Origin: Firmicutes bacterium UBA5486
GTDB lineage: Bacteria > Bacillota > UBA4882 > UBA10575
Reading direction: 5' to 3'
Length of the DNA stretch: 22,156 nucleotides
Assembly (NCBI GenBank): GCA_002427045.1
Contig: DIPO01000081.1
Coordinates: 1-22,156, forward strand
Below the pieces are notes generated by a model. The model made no database searches. It saw nothing but the letters and a program-made list of their open reading frames with translations, and was not told where the DNA came from. Positions 7,619 to 15,190 of the stretch are shown here, in pieces. Each line of letters begins with the position of its first letter. The stretch's first letter is position 1. Both the position numbers and the translations under genes were made by a program.

Positions 7619-7647
7619 ATTGTACCTAAAGCTCTTTCTGTTGTCAA
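7619..7647 (-). promoter_or_regulatory. Strong sigma-A promoter for the foldase-hisS-aspS operon
   Basis: Minus-strand TTGACA (7642-7647) and TACAAT (7619-7624) are exactly 17 bases apart, the best consensus match in the window. The -35 overlaps the TGA stop of hemZ. The start of transcription would be about 7612, giving a leader of roughly 175 nt that includes the repeat element at 7476-7565. Confidence 0.75.
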
Positions 7648-9119
7648 TCAACACTCCGCAGTAGCTTATTTACTTTTTCCTCCACTAATTCTTTAATTCT
7701 CCCCTGGTAGGTAGCAGGACATTTAGGATTAGGAAAACGTTCTACATTAAGAGTCAAAGGATCATACCATTTTGTCATACCGCCCCCCCCTAAACCTAAT
7801 ACCGTAGAACGTTCCTCCATCATCAGGATATTGTAAATCCCTTCCCATCCCTTAAGAGTATATCCAATATTTTCTTGCCCAGCAATAATTCTCCTTTGCC
7901 GATAAAGATAATAAGGATAATACTCCTTAGTTTTCAATCGTGAATAAACCTGACCTAACCATCGAGAAACATTCTCTTCCTTAACCTGGTTCTCTACTTG
8001 AGAAAAATCCCATAATGCAGCCCGCTTAGGAGCTAAAGTATGGATAGTAATATTTTGAGGCTTAAATGATAAAACCTTCTCTAGGGTGTTCTCCCAGTCT
8101 TCTACCCCCTCTCCCGGTAATCCAATAATCATATCCATATTCAAGCAGGGAATTTCTACTTGATCAACCATTTTTACAGTTTCTTCAATCGCACTCGGAG
8201 TGTGTTTTCTGCCTATTTTAGCCAAAGTTCGTGGATTCATCGTTTGTGGATTAACACTTACCCGGGTCACACCATAATTCTTTAAAATCTTTAGTTTTTC
8301 TAGATCTAAAGTGTCAGGCCTCCCCGCCTCTACTGTAAACTCCGGCAGATCAGCTACAGGCAGGTTCTGACTAATATGTGCAAGAAGACTTTTTAGTTGA
8401 CAATGGTCAAGAACAGTAGGTGTTCCACCACCAATATAGATACTTGCTAAAGAATAGTCCGTTTTTTGATATGCTTTTCCAATCTCTTCAATCTCAAAGT
8501 AGAGAGCCTCCAAAAAACCCTTAAGCAAATGAGCGTGAGTTTCTAATGGATAGGAAGCAAAGGAACAATAAAAACATTTTGTTGGACAAAAAGGAATACC
8601 AATATAGATATTTAATTTATTTTTAGTCCGTTCTAACCATGGCCTTTGGACTTCCCCCACCTCAGTCAAGAGTAAAGCTTTTTCTGGTGATAGTAAATAG
8701 TGTTTTTCTAATTTTTGCTTTATTTCACCAGAATTATATCCCTGGTCTCGAAGATAATGGTAGATCTTACTAGGACGTACACCAGTTAGAATTCCCCACG
8801 GAGGTTTTTTCCGACCAATCTTAGAGAAAAGTTCTACAATACCTCGACGAACAATTTCTTTTTGTAACCGCTCCACTTCACCTAACCCATAACAAGGATC
8901 AGTTAACTCTGGATCATAGAAAAATATCTCTGCCTGTTTTAAACCATCAATCTTACACTGACAGGTAACAGCCTTACCATCGATTTTAACTCGGATTTCT
9001 ACTTGATAATCGGCATGCTTACTATTTAAAAAATCAGCAGAAGGATCTAGAGCTGTAACCATATTCTCCATATTCTTCTGGTTATTCGGTAGATTACAAG
9101 CAAAATAATATGAAGCCAT
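7644..9119 (-). CDS. hemZ: HemZ-type coproporphyrinogen III dehydrogenase-like radical SAM protein
   Basis: Radical-SAM enzyme of the HemN/HemZ group, expected to act on coproporphyrinogen III in oxygen-independent heme synthesis. It has 491 residues. The HemZ-specific N-terminal domain (about 1-165) includes WGILTGVRPSK. The 4Fe-4S motif CxxxCxxC is Cys178-Cys182-Cys185 (FCPTKCFYCSF), followed by the GGGTPT motif near 235. The ATG begins immediately after the TAG of the MBL gene; the site GGTGGAGG lies in the last codons of that gene, so the two are coupled. A run of eight Gs codes for glycines in the C-terminal GLGGGGMTK motif. HemZ in Bacillus is less well defined than HemN, so the exact substrate is less sure than the family. 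Confidence 0.92.
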   Translation of the reverse strand: MASYYFACNLPNNQKNMENMVTALDPSADFLNSKHADYQVEIRVKIDGKAVTCQCKIDGLKQAEIFFYDPELTDPCYGLGEVERLQKEIVRRGIVELFSKIGRKKPPWGILTGVRPSKIYHYLRDQGYNSGEIKQKLEKHYLLSPEKALLLTEVGEVQRPWLERTKNKLNIYIGIPFCPTKCFYCSFASYPLETHAHLLKGFLEALYFEIEEIGKAYQKTDYSLASIYIGGGTPTVLDHCQLKSLLAHISQNLPVADLPEFTVEAGRPDTLDLEKLKILKNYGVTRVSVNPQTMNPRTLAKIGRKHTPSAIEETVKMVDQVEIPCLNMDMIIGLPGEGVEDWENTLEKVLSFKPQNITIHTLAPKRAALWDFSQVENQVKEENVSRWLGQVYSRLKTKEYYPYYLYRQRRIIAGQENIGYTLKGWEGIYNILMMEERSTVLGLGGGGMTKWYDPLTLNVERFPNPKCPATYQGRIKELVEEKVNKLLRSVD

Positions 9120-9749
9120 CTAATCCTCCACCTTATTCTTGAGAAAAGGGTTAAAATATTTTTCTCGTCCTAATATAGTTTTCATTCCATGTCCGGGAAA
9201 AAGCCTTGTCTCATCAGAGAACTGAAGTAAAGTAGTAAGGCTGCGAGCTAAAACTTTTTGATCACCTCCAGGAAAGTCGGTCCGGCCTATACTTCCTGCA
9301 AAAATAGTATCCCCGGTAAATATTAGTCCAGGCCCAACCAGAAAGATTCCTCCCGGAGTATGACCGGGGGTATGGATAATCCTAAGCATTTTAGAACCCA
9401 AACATAGAACATCACCATCTTCTAGCAGAGTATCAGCTTTAATTGCCAACTCTTTGCCAAAAAATGAGGAAAGGTTAAGTGTTGGGTTGCTTAACATAGC
9501 AGCATCTGCGGAATGAATTAGTACTAAAGCTCTTGTTGCTGCCTGAAGTTCACTTACTCCTAAAAAATGATCGCAGTGCCCATGGGTTAGGAGGATATGA
9601 TTTAACTTAAGATTTTCCTCTTTTATTACCTTAATTATTTCTCCAACTGGCGCGCCAGGATCTATACAAATAGCCTCTAAAGTCTCTTCATCCCATAAAA
9701 GGTATGTGTTAACTGCCAGATCACCAAGGGTAAACTGCTGTAATCGCAT
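9120..9749 (-). CDS. MBL-fold hydrolase (glyoxalase II-like)
   Basis: Small metallo-beta-lactamase-fold hydrolase, 209 residues from the ATG at 9749. The dinuclear zinc motif is THGHCDH (His56, His58, Asp60, His61), followed by HTPGHTPGG, the GDTIF aspartate and a C-terminal PGHG histidine. This is the YqgX/YcbL-like short glyoxalase II group, lacking the usual glyoxalase II C-terminal domain. The reading frame extends back to 9794, but that extension starts inside a dispersed repeat end. CTAAAGGAG lies 8 bases before ATG 9749 and identifies it as the start (ATG 9755 is only 2 bases away from it). The gene is translationally linked to hemZ. It is commonly found before hemZ in Clostridia; its physiological substrate is unknown. 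Confidence 0.87.
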   Translation of the reverse strand: MRLQQFTLGDLAVNTYLLWDEETLEAICIDPGAPVGEIIKVIKEENLKLNHILLTHGHCDHFLGVSELQAATRALVLIHSADAAMLSNPTLNLSSFFGKELAIKADTLLEDGDVLCLGSKMLRIIHTPGHTPGGIFLVGPGLIFTGDTIFAGSIGRTDFPGGDQKVLARSLTTLLQFSDETRLFPGHGMKTILGREKYFNPFLKNKVED

Positions 9750-9780
9750 AATCATAACTCCTTTAGACAGTTCTTCTAAA

Positions 9781-9964
9781 TTAAGGAATTGCATAATTCA
9801 ATTATTTAATATTCAGCCACAATATATTGATAGCCTCACTAGTAATTGTCTAACAATATTTTATGATTAAAGGGGTCTCTTTGTAAATTAGATAATTCCC
9901 TTGAATAATAGCTAAACACAATTGTGGTTGAATGGATACCAAAGGTAATTATGAATTCCCTCAA
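9781..9964. repeat. Dispersed TIR element, 184-bp copy
   Basis: Left end TTAAGGAATTGCATAATTCA at 9781; right end GGTAATTATGAATTCCCTCAA finishing at 9964. Inside, ATTCAGCCACAAT and ATTGTGGTTGAAT form a second inverted pair (one G-U), and CACAATATATTG echoes the internal segment of the copies at 1 and 13348. The last 30 bases closely match the right end of the copy at 18474-18569. It lies just upstream of the MBL gene and its left end supplies a false upstream ATG. No ORF. Confidence 0.75.
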
Positions 9965-10154
9965 ATAAAAGAATAACATTTTTAAATAAAGCCATAGGTC
10001 TTTTCGTACCTTCCTAATTTAGTTAGGCTTCTATTCTATACCCAGCCTAGCTAGGGCAAGTAATATCAAGAACTAGCTAGCATAGCTATCAATCAACATA
10101 AATAACAAGCGATCAACGATGAGTCACAAAATGCACTCATCAAAAAAAACGGGG
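9965..10154. other. Intergenic region with two hairpins, no gene seen
   Basis: The stretch between the repeat and the signal peptidase stop holds no plausible ORF. TAGTTAGGCT (10020-10029) pairs with AGCCTAGCTA (10044-10053), and four CTAG tetramers fall within 10047-10080. A second hairpin, GATGAGT (10118-10124) with ACTCATC (10135-10141), borders an A8 run. On the minus strand the T run comes before the stem, so it is not a standard terminator for the signal peptidase gene. Confidence 0.45.
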
Positions 10155-10724
10155 TCATCTAATTACTTCCATTCGTTTAAGTGGCCAGAAACGCCAGAAG
10201 GCACGTCCCACTATATTTTTTCTTGGAACAAAACCCCAATAATGACTATCCCAACTTTGGTTTCTATTATCGCCTAAAACAAAATATTCTCCTTCCGGGA
10301 TGCTCACTGGACCATATTCGTAGATAGGACGGCGTTCAGAAGTAATATAATCTTCTTCCAAGGGCACCCCATTAACATAAACCGTCCCTTCTTTGATCTC
10401 TATAGTTTCTCCAGGTAAGCCAATAATACGTTTTATAAAATCATTAAGGGAAACTGGACGCTCCCCCCTCCGAACTTTTTCTTCATTGGCTAAATTATTA
10501 GCTTTCTCGTTTGGATGAAAGACAATAATATCACCCCGTCGCGGCTCGCGAAATCGATAAGAAACTTTTTCTACTAAAAAACGGTCCCATTCAATTATTG
10601 TTGGGCGCATAGAAGGGCTAGGAACATATCTAGCTTCTACAATGAATGCTCTCAAAACAAGGAATAACAATAGGGCGGGTATAATAACCTCTAAGATCTC
10701 TCGAACAATTTTTTTGAATTCCAT
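10155..10724 (-). CDS. lepB: Signal peptidase I
   Basis: Membrane serine protease (S26) that removes signal peptides from exported proteins. It has 189 residues, the usual size for Gram-positive SipS-type enzymes, with a single N-terminal membrane segment at about 10-29. The catalytic Ser38 is in PSPSMRPT and the general-base Lys98 is in FIKRIIGLPGE. The family box GDNRNQSWDSHYWGFV is near residue 151. All catalytic residues are present. Start ATG at 10724, preceded by GGAGGAGATAATAG. Upstream, a -10-like TATAAA lies after the HU terminator, so the gene is likely transcribed on its own. It works at the same membrane face as the foldase and the exported proteins encoded here. Confidence 0.95.
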   Translation of the reverse strand: MEFKKIVREILEVIIPALLLFLVLRAFIVEARYVPSPSMRPTIIEWDRFLVEKVSYRFREPRRGDIIVFHPNEKANNLANEEKVRRGERPVSLNDFIKRIIGLPGETIEIKEGTVYVNGVPLEEDYITSERRPIYEYGPVSIPEGEYFVLGDNRNQSWDSHYWGFVPRKNIVGRAFWRFWPLKRMEVIR

Positions 10725-10807
10725 TCTATTATCTCCTCCAAAGTTGTGAAAGAATCTCTATTTATTTATAGGAAACGAAAAAACAAATATTCAGTTCCAT
10801 GTTATTT

Positions 10808-10852
10808 TCAAAAATAAAAAGGATAAAAGGCCCCCTAAAACGGGAGGCCTTT
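10808..10852 (-). terminator. Intrinsic terminator downstream of hup
   Basis: On the minus strand AAGGCCTCC and GGGGGCCTT form a 9-bp stem (one G-U) with a short loop, followed by TTATCCTTTTTATTTTT. It lies about 80 bases after the HU stop and separates hup from the signal peptidase gene. Confidence 0.8.
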
Positions 10853-10930
10853 GTTTGTAAGTACAACAATTAGGATCGATACTCCACCGGAAGAATGACT
10901 AACAATTTATCCGGGTTATTTCTTAAAAAA

Positions 10931-11206
10931 CTACTTATCAACTGCCTCTTTTAATGCTTTACCCGGTTTAAAGACCGGTACCTTTCGGGCTTTAATTTCT
11001 ATTACTGCTCCAGTCTGAGGATTACGTCCAGTACGAGCACTTCTCTGTCTTACTTCAAAGCTGCCAAAACCAACCAATTGTACTTTTTCTCCATTACTTA
11101 GCGCTTCAGTCATTGCAGAAAGAACAGCATCTACGGCTTTACCGGAATCTTTTTTTGTTAAACCACTTTTCTCAGCTACACTGTCGATCAATTCTGTTTT
11201 TGTCAT
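10931..11206 (-). CDS. hup: HU-type DNA-binding protein
   Basis: Small basic nucleoid protein that binds and bends DNA as a dimer. It has 91 residues from the ATG at 11206. An N-terminal helix pair (TKTELIDSVAEKSGL) is followed by VQLVGFGSFEVRQR, the arm ARTGRNPQTG that enters the minor groove, and the C-terminal VPVFKPGKALKEAV. The frame could extend 11 codons upstream to 11239, but a near-perfect AAGGAGGTGA lies 5 bases before ATG 11206, so the shorter form is right. It follows spoIVA as in Bacillus (spoIVA-hbs), and each gene has its own terminator. Confidence 0.95.
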   Translation of the reverse strand: MTKTELIDSVAEKSGLTKKDSGKAVDAVLSAMTEALSNGEKVQLVGFGSFEVRQRSARTGRNPQTGAVIEIKARKVPVFKPGKALKEAVDK

Positions 11207-11374
11207 CAACGTCACCTCCTTCCGGTGCATAACATACATTATGGAAACTACTTATCTATAGTTACCATGTAAATTGCCATTTATCTATTCTAGATAATTC
11301 CCCGTTCTCCTTCTGTCTAAACAAAAATATTCACTTTAATTCAGTAGTCATCAACTTTCGCTCTGTATTTTTAG

Positions 11375-11412
11375 TAAATAAAAAATAAAAGCCGTGATAT
11401 TAACACGGCTTT
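11375..11412 (-). terminator. Intrinsic terminator downstream of spoIVA
   Basis: Minus-strand AAAGCCGTG (11404-11412) pairs perfectly with CACGGCTTT across a 7-base loop, followed by TATTTTTTATTTA. It lies 20 bases after the spoIVA stop. This is the cleanest terminator in the window. Confidence 0.9.
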
Positions 11413-11431
11413 CCTCTTGTAGCTGGGGTTT

Positions 11432-12907
11432 TTAAATAATAATGCAGATTAACCCTCCACTTCCTTCATTTAATATTTTACTTAAAGTTTCTTGTAATTT
11501 ATCCTGAGCATTTGCTGGCATCCGATGGAGTTTAGCTTGAATTCCTTCATTAACTAGTTCTTGTAAACTTTTCCCGAAAAACTCAGTTTTCCATATACCT
11601 TCCGGATTTTTTTCAAATTCTTCAGTTAAAAACTTAATAAATTCCTCTCCTTGTTTTTCCGTTCCTACCACCGGGTTAACTTCTGTATGAATCTGAGCTT
11701 TAATAAAATGATACGATGGAGCCGAAGCTCTAATTTTAACCCCACATCGACTTCCCTGCTGAATTAATTGAGGCTCGGCAAATTCTATCTCTTCCATCTG
11801 CGGCATAACTAAACCATACCCTAGTTCTTTAACTTGATGCAAAGCTACCGCGATTTTTTGGTACTCGTTTTTTATTGAAGCCAGTTCCTGTATATTCCGG
11901 AGCAAGTCACCATTACTCTTTAAGTCCAAACCAGTAATCTCTTGTAATATCTGATAGAATAGGCCTTCTGGTGACCCAATACTAATGATAATAGTACCTT
12001 TTCCTAAATCAACCTTAGAAAGAGAAATCTTCTCCATATTATCAGTCTCTTCCAAAATACCTAGAGCTTTCTCCACATCTTTTACCTTTTCAATTTCAGC
12101 TACTGCTGCAAAAACTGCCTCTTCATATGTGCTACGCAGCCAATGCTGATGATGGAGTTCTTCGATCCAATCAGCAAATTCCACTTGAATCTCTTGTACC
12201 GGAAACATTTCCAAAATACTTTGAATTATTAGATTAACATCAGATTGTTCCATTTGAAGACAATCCACGGCAAGCACAGGTACATTATATTTAATTCTTA
12301 ATTCTTCTACCAGTTCCTGCGTTTCTTTGTTTTGGGGATGAATAGAATTAACAAGTACAACAAAGGGTTTGCCTAAAGCCAAAAGTTCACTTACAACCCT
12401 TTCTTCCGCCAAAATATAATTATTCCGGGGAATCTCAGTTATACTGCCATCTGTAGTTACTACTAATCCGATCGTAGAATGATCGCGAATTACTTTTTTT
12501 GTTCCCATCTCTGCTGCTACTTGAAAAGTAACAGGTGTAGAATCCCAAGGAGTAAGTACCATTCTCGGGCCCTTTTCATCCATATAACCTCTGGCCCCTT
12601 CTACAGTATAACCTACACAGTCTACCAATCGAACTTGAAGTTCCACATTATCAAACTTTAGAGGAATAGCCTCATCCGGAATAAATTTTGGCTCTGTAGT
12701 CATTATAGTTCTTCCGGCACCACTTTGTGGCATTTCATCCTGAGCTCGTTCCCGATAAAAAGGATCTTCAATATTTGGTAAAACCATTAATTCCATAAAC
12801 CGTTTTATAAAAGTTGACTTCCCTGTCCGTACCGGCCCTACTACACCAATATAGATATTTCCATCCGTGCGTTCGGCGATATCTTTAAAGATATCAAACC
12901 GTTCCAT
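11432..12907 (-). CDS. spoIVA: Stage IV sporulation protein A (spore coat ATPase)
   Basis: Morphogenetic ATPase that polymerises on the outer forespore membrane and forms the base layer of the spore coat, anchored by SpoVM. It has 491 residues, as in Bacillus. The Walker A motif is GPVRTGKST at 24-32, the Walker B-like aspartate is Asp96 in VRLVDCVGY, and the threonine-rich sensor is near 68-71 (IMTTEP). The middle and C-terminal domains are complete and the protein ends in the hydrophobic GLICIII stretch expected to contact the membrane. The site GGGGGGAGGAGG runs up to the ATG. A sigma-E-like promoter lies about 370 bases upstream, with a 202-bp dispersed element in the leader. This gene is the main evidence that the organism makes endospores. 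Confidence 0.97.
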   Translation of the reverse strand: MERFDIFKDIAERTDGNIYIGVVGPVRTGKSTFIKRFMELMVLPNIEDPFYRERAQDEMPQSGAGRTIMTTEPKFIPDEAIPLKFDNVELQVRLVDCVGYTVEGARGYMDEKGPRMVLTPWDSTPVTFQVAAEMGTKKVIRDHSTIGLVVTTDGSITEIPRNNYILAEERVVSELLALGKPFVVLVNSIHPQNKETQELVEELRIKYNVPVLAVDCLQMEQSDVNLIIQSILEMFPVQEIQVEFADWIEELHHQHWLRSTYEEAVFAAVAEIEKVKDVEKALGILEETDNMEKISLSKVDLGKGTIIISIGSPEGLFYQILQEITGLDLKSNGDLLRNIQELASIKNEYQKIAVALHQVKELGYGLVMPQMEEIEFAEPQLIQQGSRCGVKIRASAPSYHFIKAQIHTEVNPVVGTEKQGEEFIKFLTEEFEKNPEGIWKTEFFGKSLQELVNEGIQAKLHRMPANAQDKLQETLSKILNEGSGGLICIII

Positions 12908-12941
12908 CCTCCTCCCCCCTTTTCTTCTTTTATCCTAAGAT

Positions 12942-13143
12942 GGGAATTGCATTATTACCCTGTTTTTAACCACAACAAAGGTTTAATTTTATTTCAAAGG
13001 GATTGGTCATTGTCATTCTCTAATTTGCAAAGGCATCCATTAAATCTGTGATGAATCCAAAATATTAAGATTAGAGAATCCCTAGTAGGGCAATCGTTTT
13101 TTTGTGGTTAAATTTAAAATTAATTATTTGTGCAATTCCTTAA
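12942..13143. repeat. Dispersed TIR element, 202-bp nested fold-back
   Basis: Ends: GGGAATTGCATTATTA at 12942 and TTATTTGTGCAATTCCTTAA finishing at 13143. Two perfect inverted pairs are nested inside: TTTAACCACA (12965-12974) with TGTGGTTAAA (13103-13112), and ATTCTCTAAT (13015-13024) with ATTAGAGAAT (13070-13079). Thus three levels of pairing stack into one long rod. The segment TTAGAGAAT-CCCTAGTAGG is shared with the copy at 15843-16099. No ORF. It begins 34 bases upstream of the spoIVA start. Confidence 0.8.
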
Positions 13144-13270
13144 AGACAAACTTTCTTAATTCACACCCCCCGAACCCTATTACCACATACTTGGAACAGG
13201 TATTTTACTAGCTTTGTATAAATGAATAACTCCTTTATTTTACAATTGTAACCAACCCTCATTCAGATTA

Positions 13271-13300
13271 ATTATATGTTAGGTATAAAAAAAATAGGAC
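13271..13300 (-). promoter_or_regulatory. Candidate sigma-E promoter for spoIVA
   Basis: Minus-strand GTCCTATT (13293-13300) and CATATAAT (13271-13278) are 14 bases apart, close to the sigma-E pattern of an ATATT-type -35 and CATACAAT-type -10. Sigma-E drives spoIVA in Bacillus. The same -10 contains TATAAT, so a sigma-A promoter with a poor -35 is the alternative. It begins right after the upstream gene's terminator and would give a leader of about 355 nt containing a repeat element. Confidence 0.4.
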
Positions 13301-13328
13301 AAAAAAAACAACCCTTTAAGGTTGTTTA
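13301..13328 (-). terminator. Intrinsic terminator of the CBM9-like gene
   Basis: Minus-strand AAACAACC and GGTTGTTT pair over 8 bp with a 6-base loop and run into T8. It is separated from the stop codon of the CBM9-like gene by about 120 bases, most of which is a dispersed element. Confidence 0.85.
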
Positions 13329-13347
13329 AATCATTATTTTCTTTAAT

Positions 13348-13426
13348 TTAAGGAATTACATAATTCAATTATTGATAAACACTATATATTGTGGTCATAT
13401 GCATATTTAAGGAAATTATACAATTC
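13348..13426. repeat. Dispersed TIR element, 79-bp copy
   Basis: The left end TTAAGGAATTACATAATTCA follows the family; the right end GGAAATTATACAATTCT is more diverged but matches an internal end of the copy at 18474-18569. The centre carries AACACTATATATTGTGG, shared with bases 1-16 of the window. It lies between a stop codon and that gene's terminator. Confidence 0.65.
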
Positions 13427-13445
13427 TCTCTATTTAAAAAGCAAA

Positions 13446-14087
13446 TCACCGTGAAAAGACCAGTCTTCTATAGTCTTTTGGCCCATCTCCATAGACCCAT
13501 AGTTTTCTTCTCCTACCCTTTGAAGTAAGATCATTAATCATTAATTGTACTTGGATCTCCTGCTTGTAATTGGCTGAAATATTAAGTTCTGCCAATGGTA
13601 TGGCCATTGTTATGAAATAATTTTTTTCCCCCGGAACAGAGTTAATCTTAATCGATTGACGACGCCAGGATCCCCCCGAAATATTGAATAGCGGTTCTTT
13701 AATTTTACTGCTCGGTAAAAGATAAAGAACTAAAGGCTTTAGTGATGGTTCTTTTTCAGAAGGTAAAAAGTAAATTCTAAGATGATCACTTTCCTGGAAA
13801 TCTAAAGAATAATCATCTTTAAAGGCTAGAAATGGATCCGTAACATAAAATCCAAAATAGAGGAATTTGCTGTCATAACAAGCATAAAAACGAAGAGATA
13901 CACCTTCTTCAAAATGACAACTATCACAAAGGTTCACCTTTTTTTCCCAGTCAGACAATGATTGCTTATAATCAAAGCCATCTTTTACCCGCATAATCCA
14001 TAAATGATCCTCAGCAGTTACCAAAAAAACACCAATAAACATAAGGATGAGAATACCCCAAAAGGTTGAAATGAGGTTTTTTTTCAT
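13446..14087 (-). CDS. Exported CBM9-like protein with a CxxCH motif
   Basis: Secreted or surface protein, 213 residues from the ATG at 14087 (AAGGAG 8 bases upstream; the frame extends three codons further to a GTG). Signal peptide: basic start, hydrophobic 6-22, likely cleavage after VTA at 25. The mature part resembles the carbohydrate-binding module 9 / ethylbenzene-dehydrogenase-like fold: a strand FYACYDSKFLYFGFYVTDP (about 67-85) and a paired FQESDHLRIYFLP (about 97-109). Cys54-Asp-Ser-Cys57-His58 is a perfect CxxCH, the c-type heme attachment motif; it could instead bind metal or be chance. There is no catalytic motif. It lies between gpsA and spoIVA, a position where no such gene is usual, and has its own terminator. 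The ligand is unknown: sugar or heme are both possible. Confidence 0.65.
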   Translation of the reverse strand: MKKNLISTFWGILILMFIGVFLVTAEDHLWIMRVKDGFDYKQSLSDWEKKVNLCDSCHFEEGVSLRFYACYDSKFLYFGFYVTDPFLAFKDDYSLDFQESDHLRIYFLPSEKEPSLKPLVLYLLPSSKIKEPLFNISGGSWRRQSIKINSVPGEKNYFITMAIPLAELNISANYKQEIQVQLMINDLTSKGRRRKLWVYGDGPKDYRRLVFSR

Positions 14088-14180
14088 TTTCAACACTCCT
14101 TCCTACAACAGGGTAACAAAAGGGTATTCGTCATCCACTAAAATTAACCCTTTATTCGTTTACTGGAAAATCCAAACTTG

Positions 14181-15188
14181 TTAAAGAATACTTTCTATTT
14201 CATGCCGTCGTTCTCTATTCATTAAATCAATAACTGCTTGCCTGGGTGAATATCCTTCAAAAAGGACTTGATACATTTTTTCAATAATCGGAAGTTCTAC
14301 TTCATATTTTTTACCCAGAAAATAAGCTGCTTTAGTTGTTGGAACACCTTCTATTACCATAGGAGTAGAGGCCAAAATCTCTTCCAAACTAAGGCCTTTG
14401 CCAATTTGTCTTCCTGCCCAAGCATTCCTACTATGTTTGCTGGCTGTAGTAACATATAGATCACCTAATCCCGATAATCCGGAAAAAGTAAGAGTTTGAG
14501 CTCCCATAGTTTCGCCCAAACGCTGCATCTCTGCTAATGCTCTAGTTACTAAAGCTGCTTTTGTATTATCACCATAATTTAACCCGTCAGAGATCCCAGC
14601 AGCCATGGCAAATACATTCTTTAGAGCGCCACCCATCTCTACACCAAGTCGGTCCAAGTTAGTATATACTCGAAAATAAGAGGAAATAAAGACTTCTTGA
14701 ACTATTTTGGCTATTTTAAGCTCAGAAGCAGCTACTACAGTAGCTGAAGGGACCCTCCTACTTACTTCCTCTGAGTGATTAGGCCCAGATAATACTATGA
14801 TCTGGTTATCCGGAACCACTAATTCTTCTTTGAGTACTTGTGTAAGAGGTTTTAATGTCTGATTCTCAATCCCTTTTCCTGCATTTACCACCAACTTTTT
14901 AGGGGAAATAAAAGAAGCAAACATCTTCGAGGTCGAACGAAGCCATTGCGAAGGAACTACAAAAGTAATAAGTTCTGCCTCAGAAGCAACTACTTCAGGA
15001 TCATTACTAGCAACTAATGTTTCAGGAAGTTTAACATCTGGGAGAAAACGATGATTAGAGTGAGACTCATTAATCTCAACCATTGTCTCTTCTTCATACG
15101 ACCAAATTGTAACATCGTGTCCGTTTTCTGTTAACAGTTTTGCTAAGGCTGTTCCCCATCCTCCTGCCCCCACTACTCCAATCTTCAT
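14181..15188 (-). CDS. gpsA: NAD(P)-dependent glycerol-3-phosphate dehydrogenase
   Basis: Reduces dihydroxyacetone phosphate to sn-glycerol-3-phosphate, the backbone for phospholipids. It has 335 residues, the standard length. The Rossmann motif GAGGWGTALA is at 7-16, with VVNAGKG near 105 and the catalytic-lysine region GGALKNVFAMAAGISDGLNYGDNTKAA near 190-215. The ATG starts two bases after the plsY stop, and the AAGGAGG site lies inside the last codons of plsY, so the two are translationally coupled. The product feeds PlsY directly, which explains the pairing. Confidence 0.97.
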   Translation of the reverse strand: MKIGVVGAGGWGTALAKLLTENGHDVTIWSYEEETMVEINESHSNHRFLPDVKLPETLVASNDPEVVASEAELITFVVPSQWLRSTSKMFASFISPKKLVVNAGKGIENQTLKPLTQVLKEELVVPDNQIIVLSGPNHSEEVSRRVPSATVVAASELKIAKIVQEVFISSYFRVYTNLDRLGVEMGGALKNVFAMAAGISDGLNYGDNTKAALVTRALAEMQRLGETMGAQTLTFSGLSGLGDLYVTTASKHSRNAWAGRQIGKGLSLEEILASTPMVIEGVPTTKAAYFLGKKYEVELPIIEKMYQVLFEGYSPRQAVIDLMNRERRHEIESIL

Positions 15189-15190
15189 GT

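Noticed and set aside
10118..10148. Terminator for the signal peptidase gene
   Set aside because: On the minus strand the T8 run precedes the 7-bp stem instead of following it, so it does not fit an intrinsic terminator.
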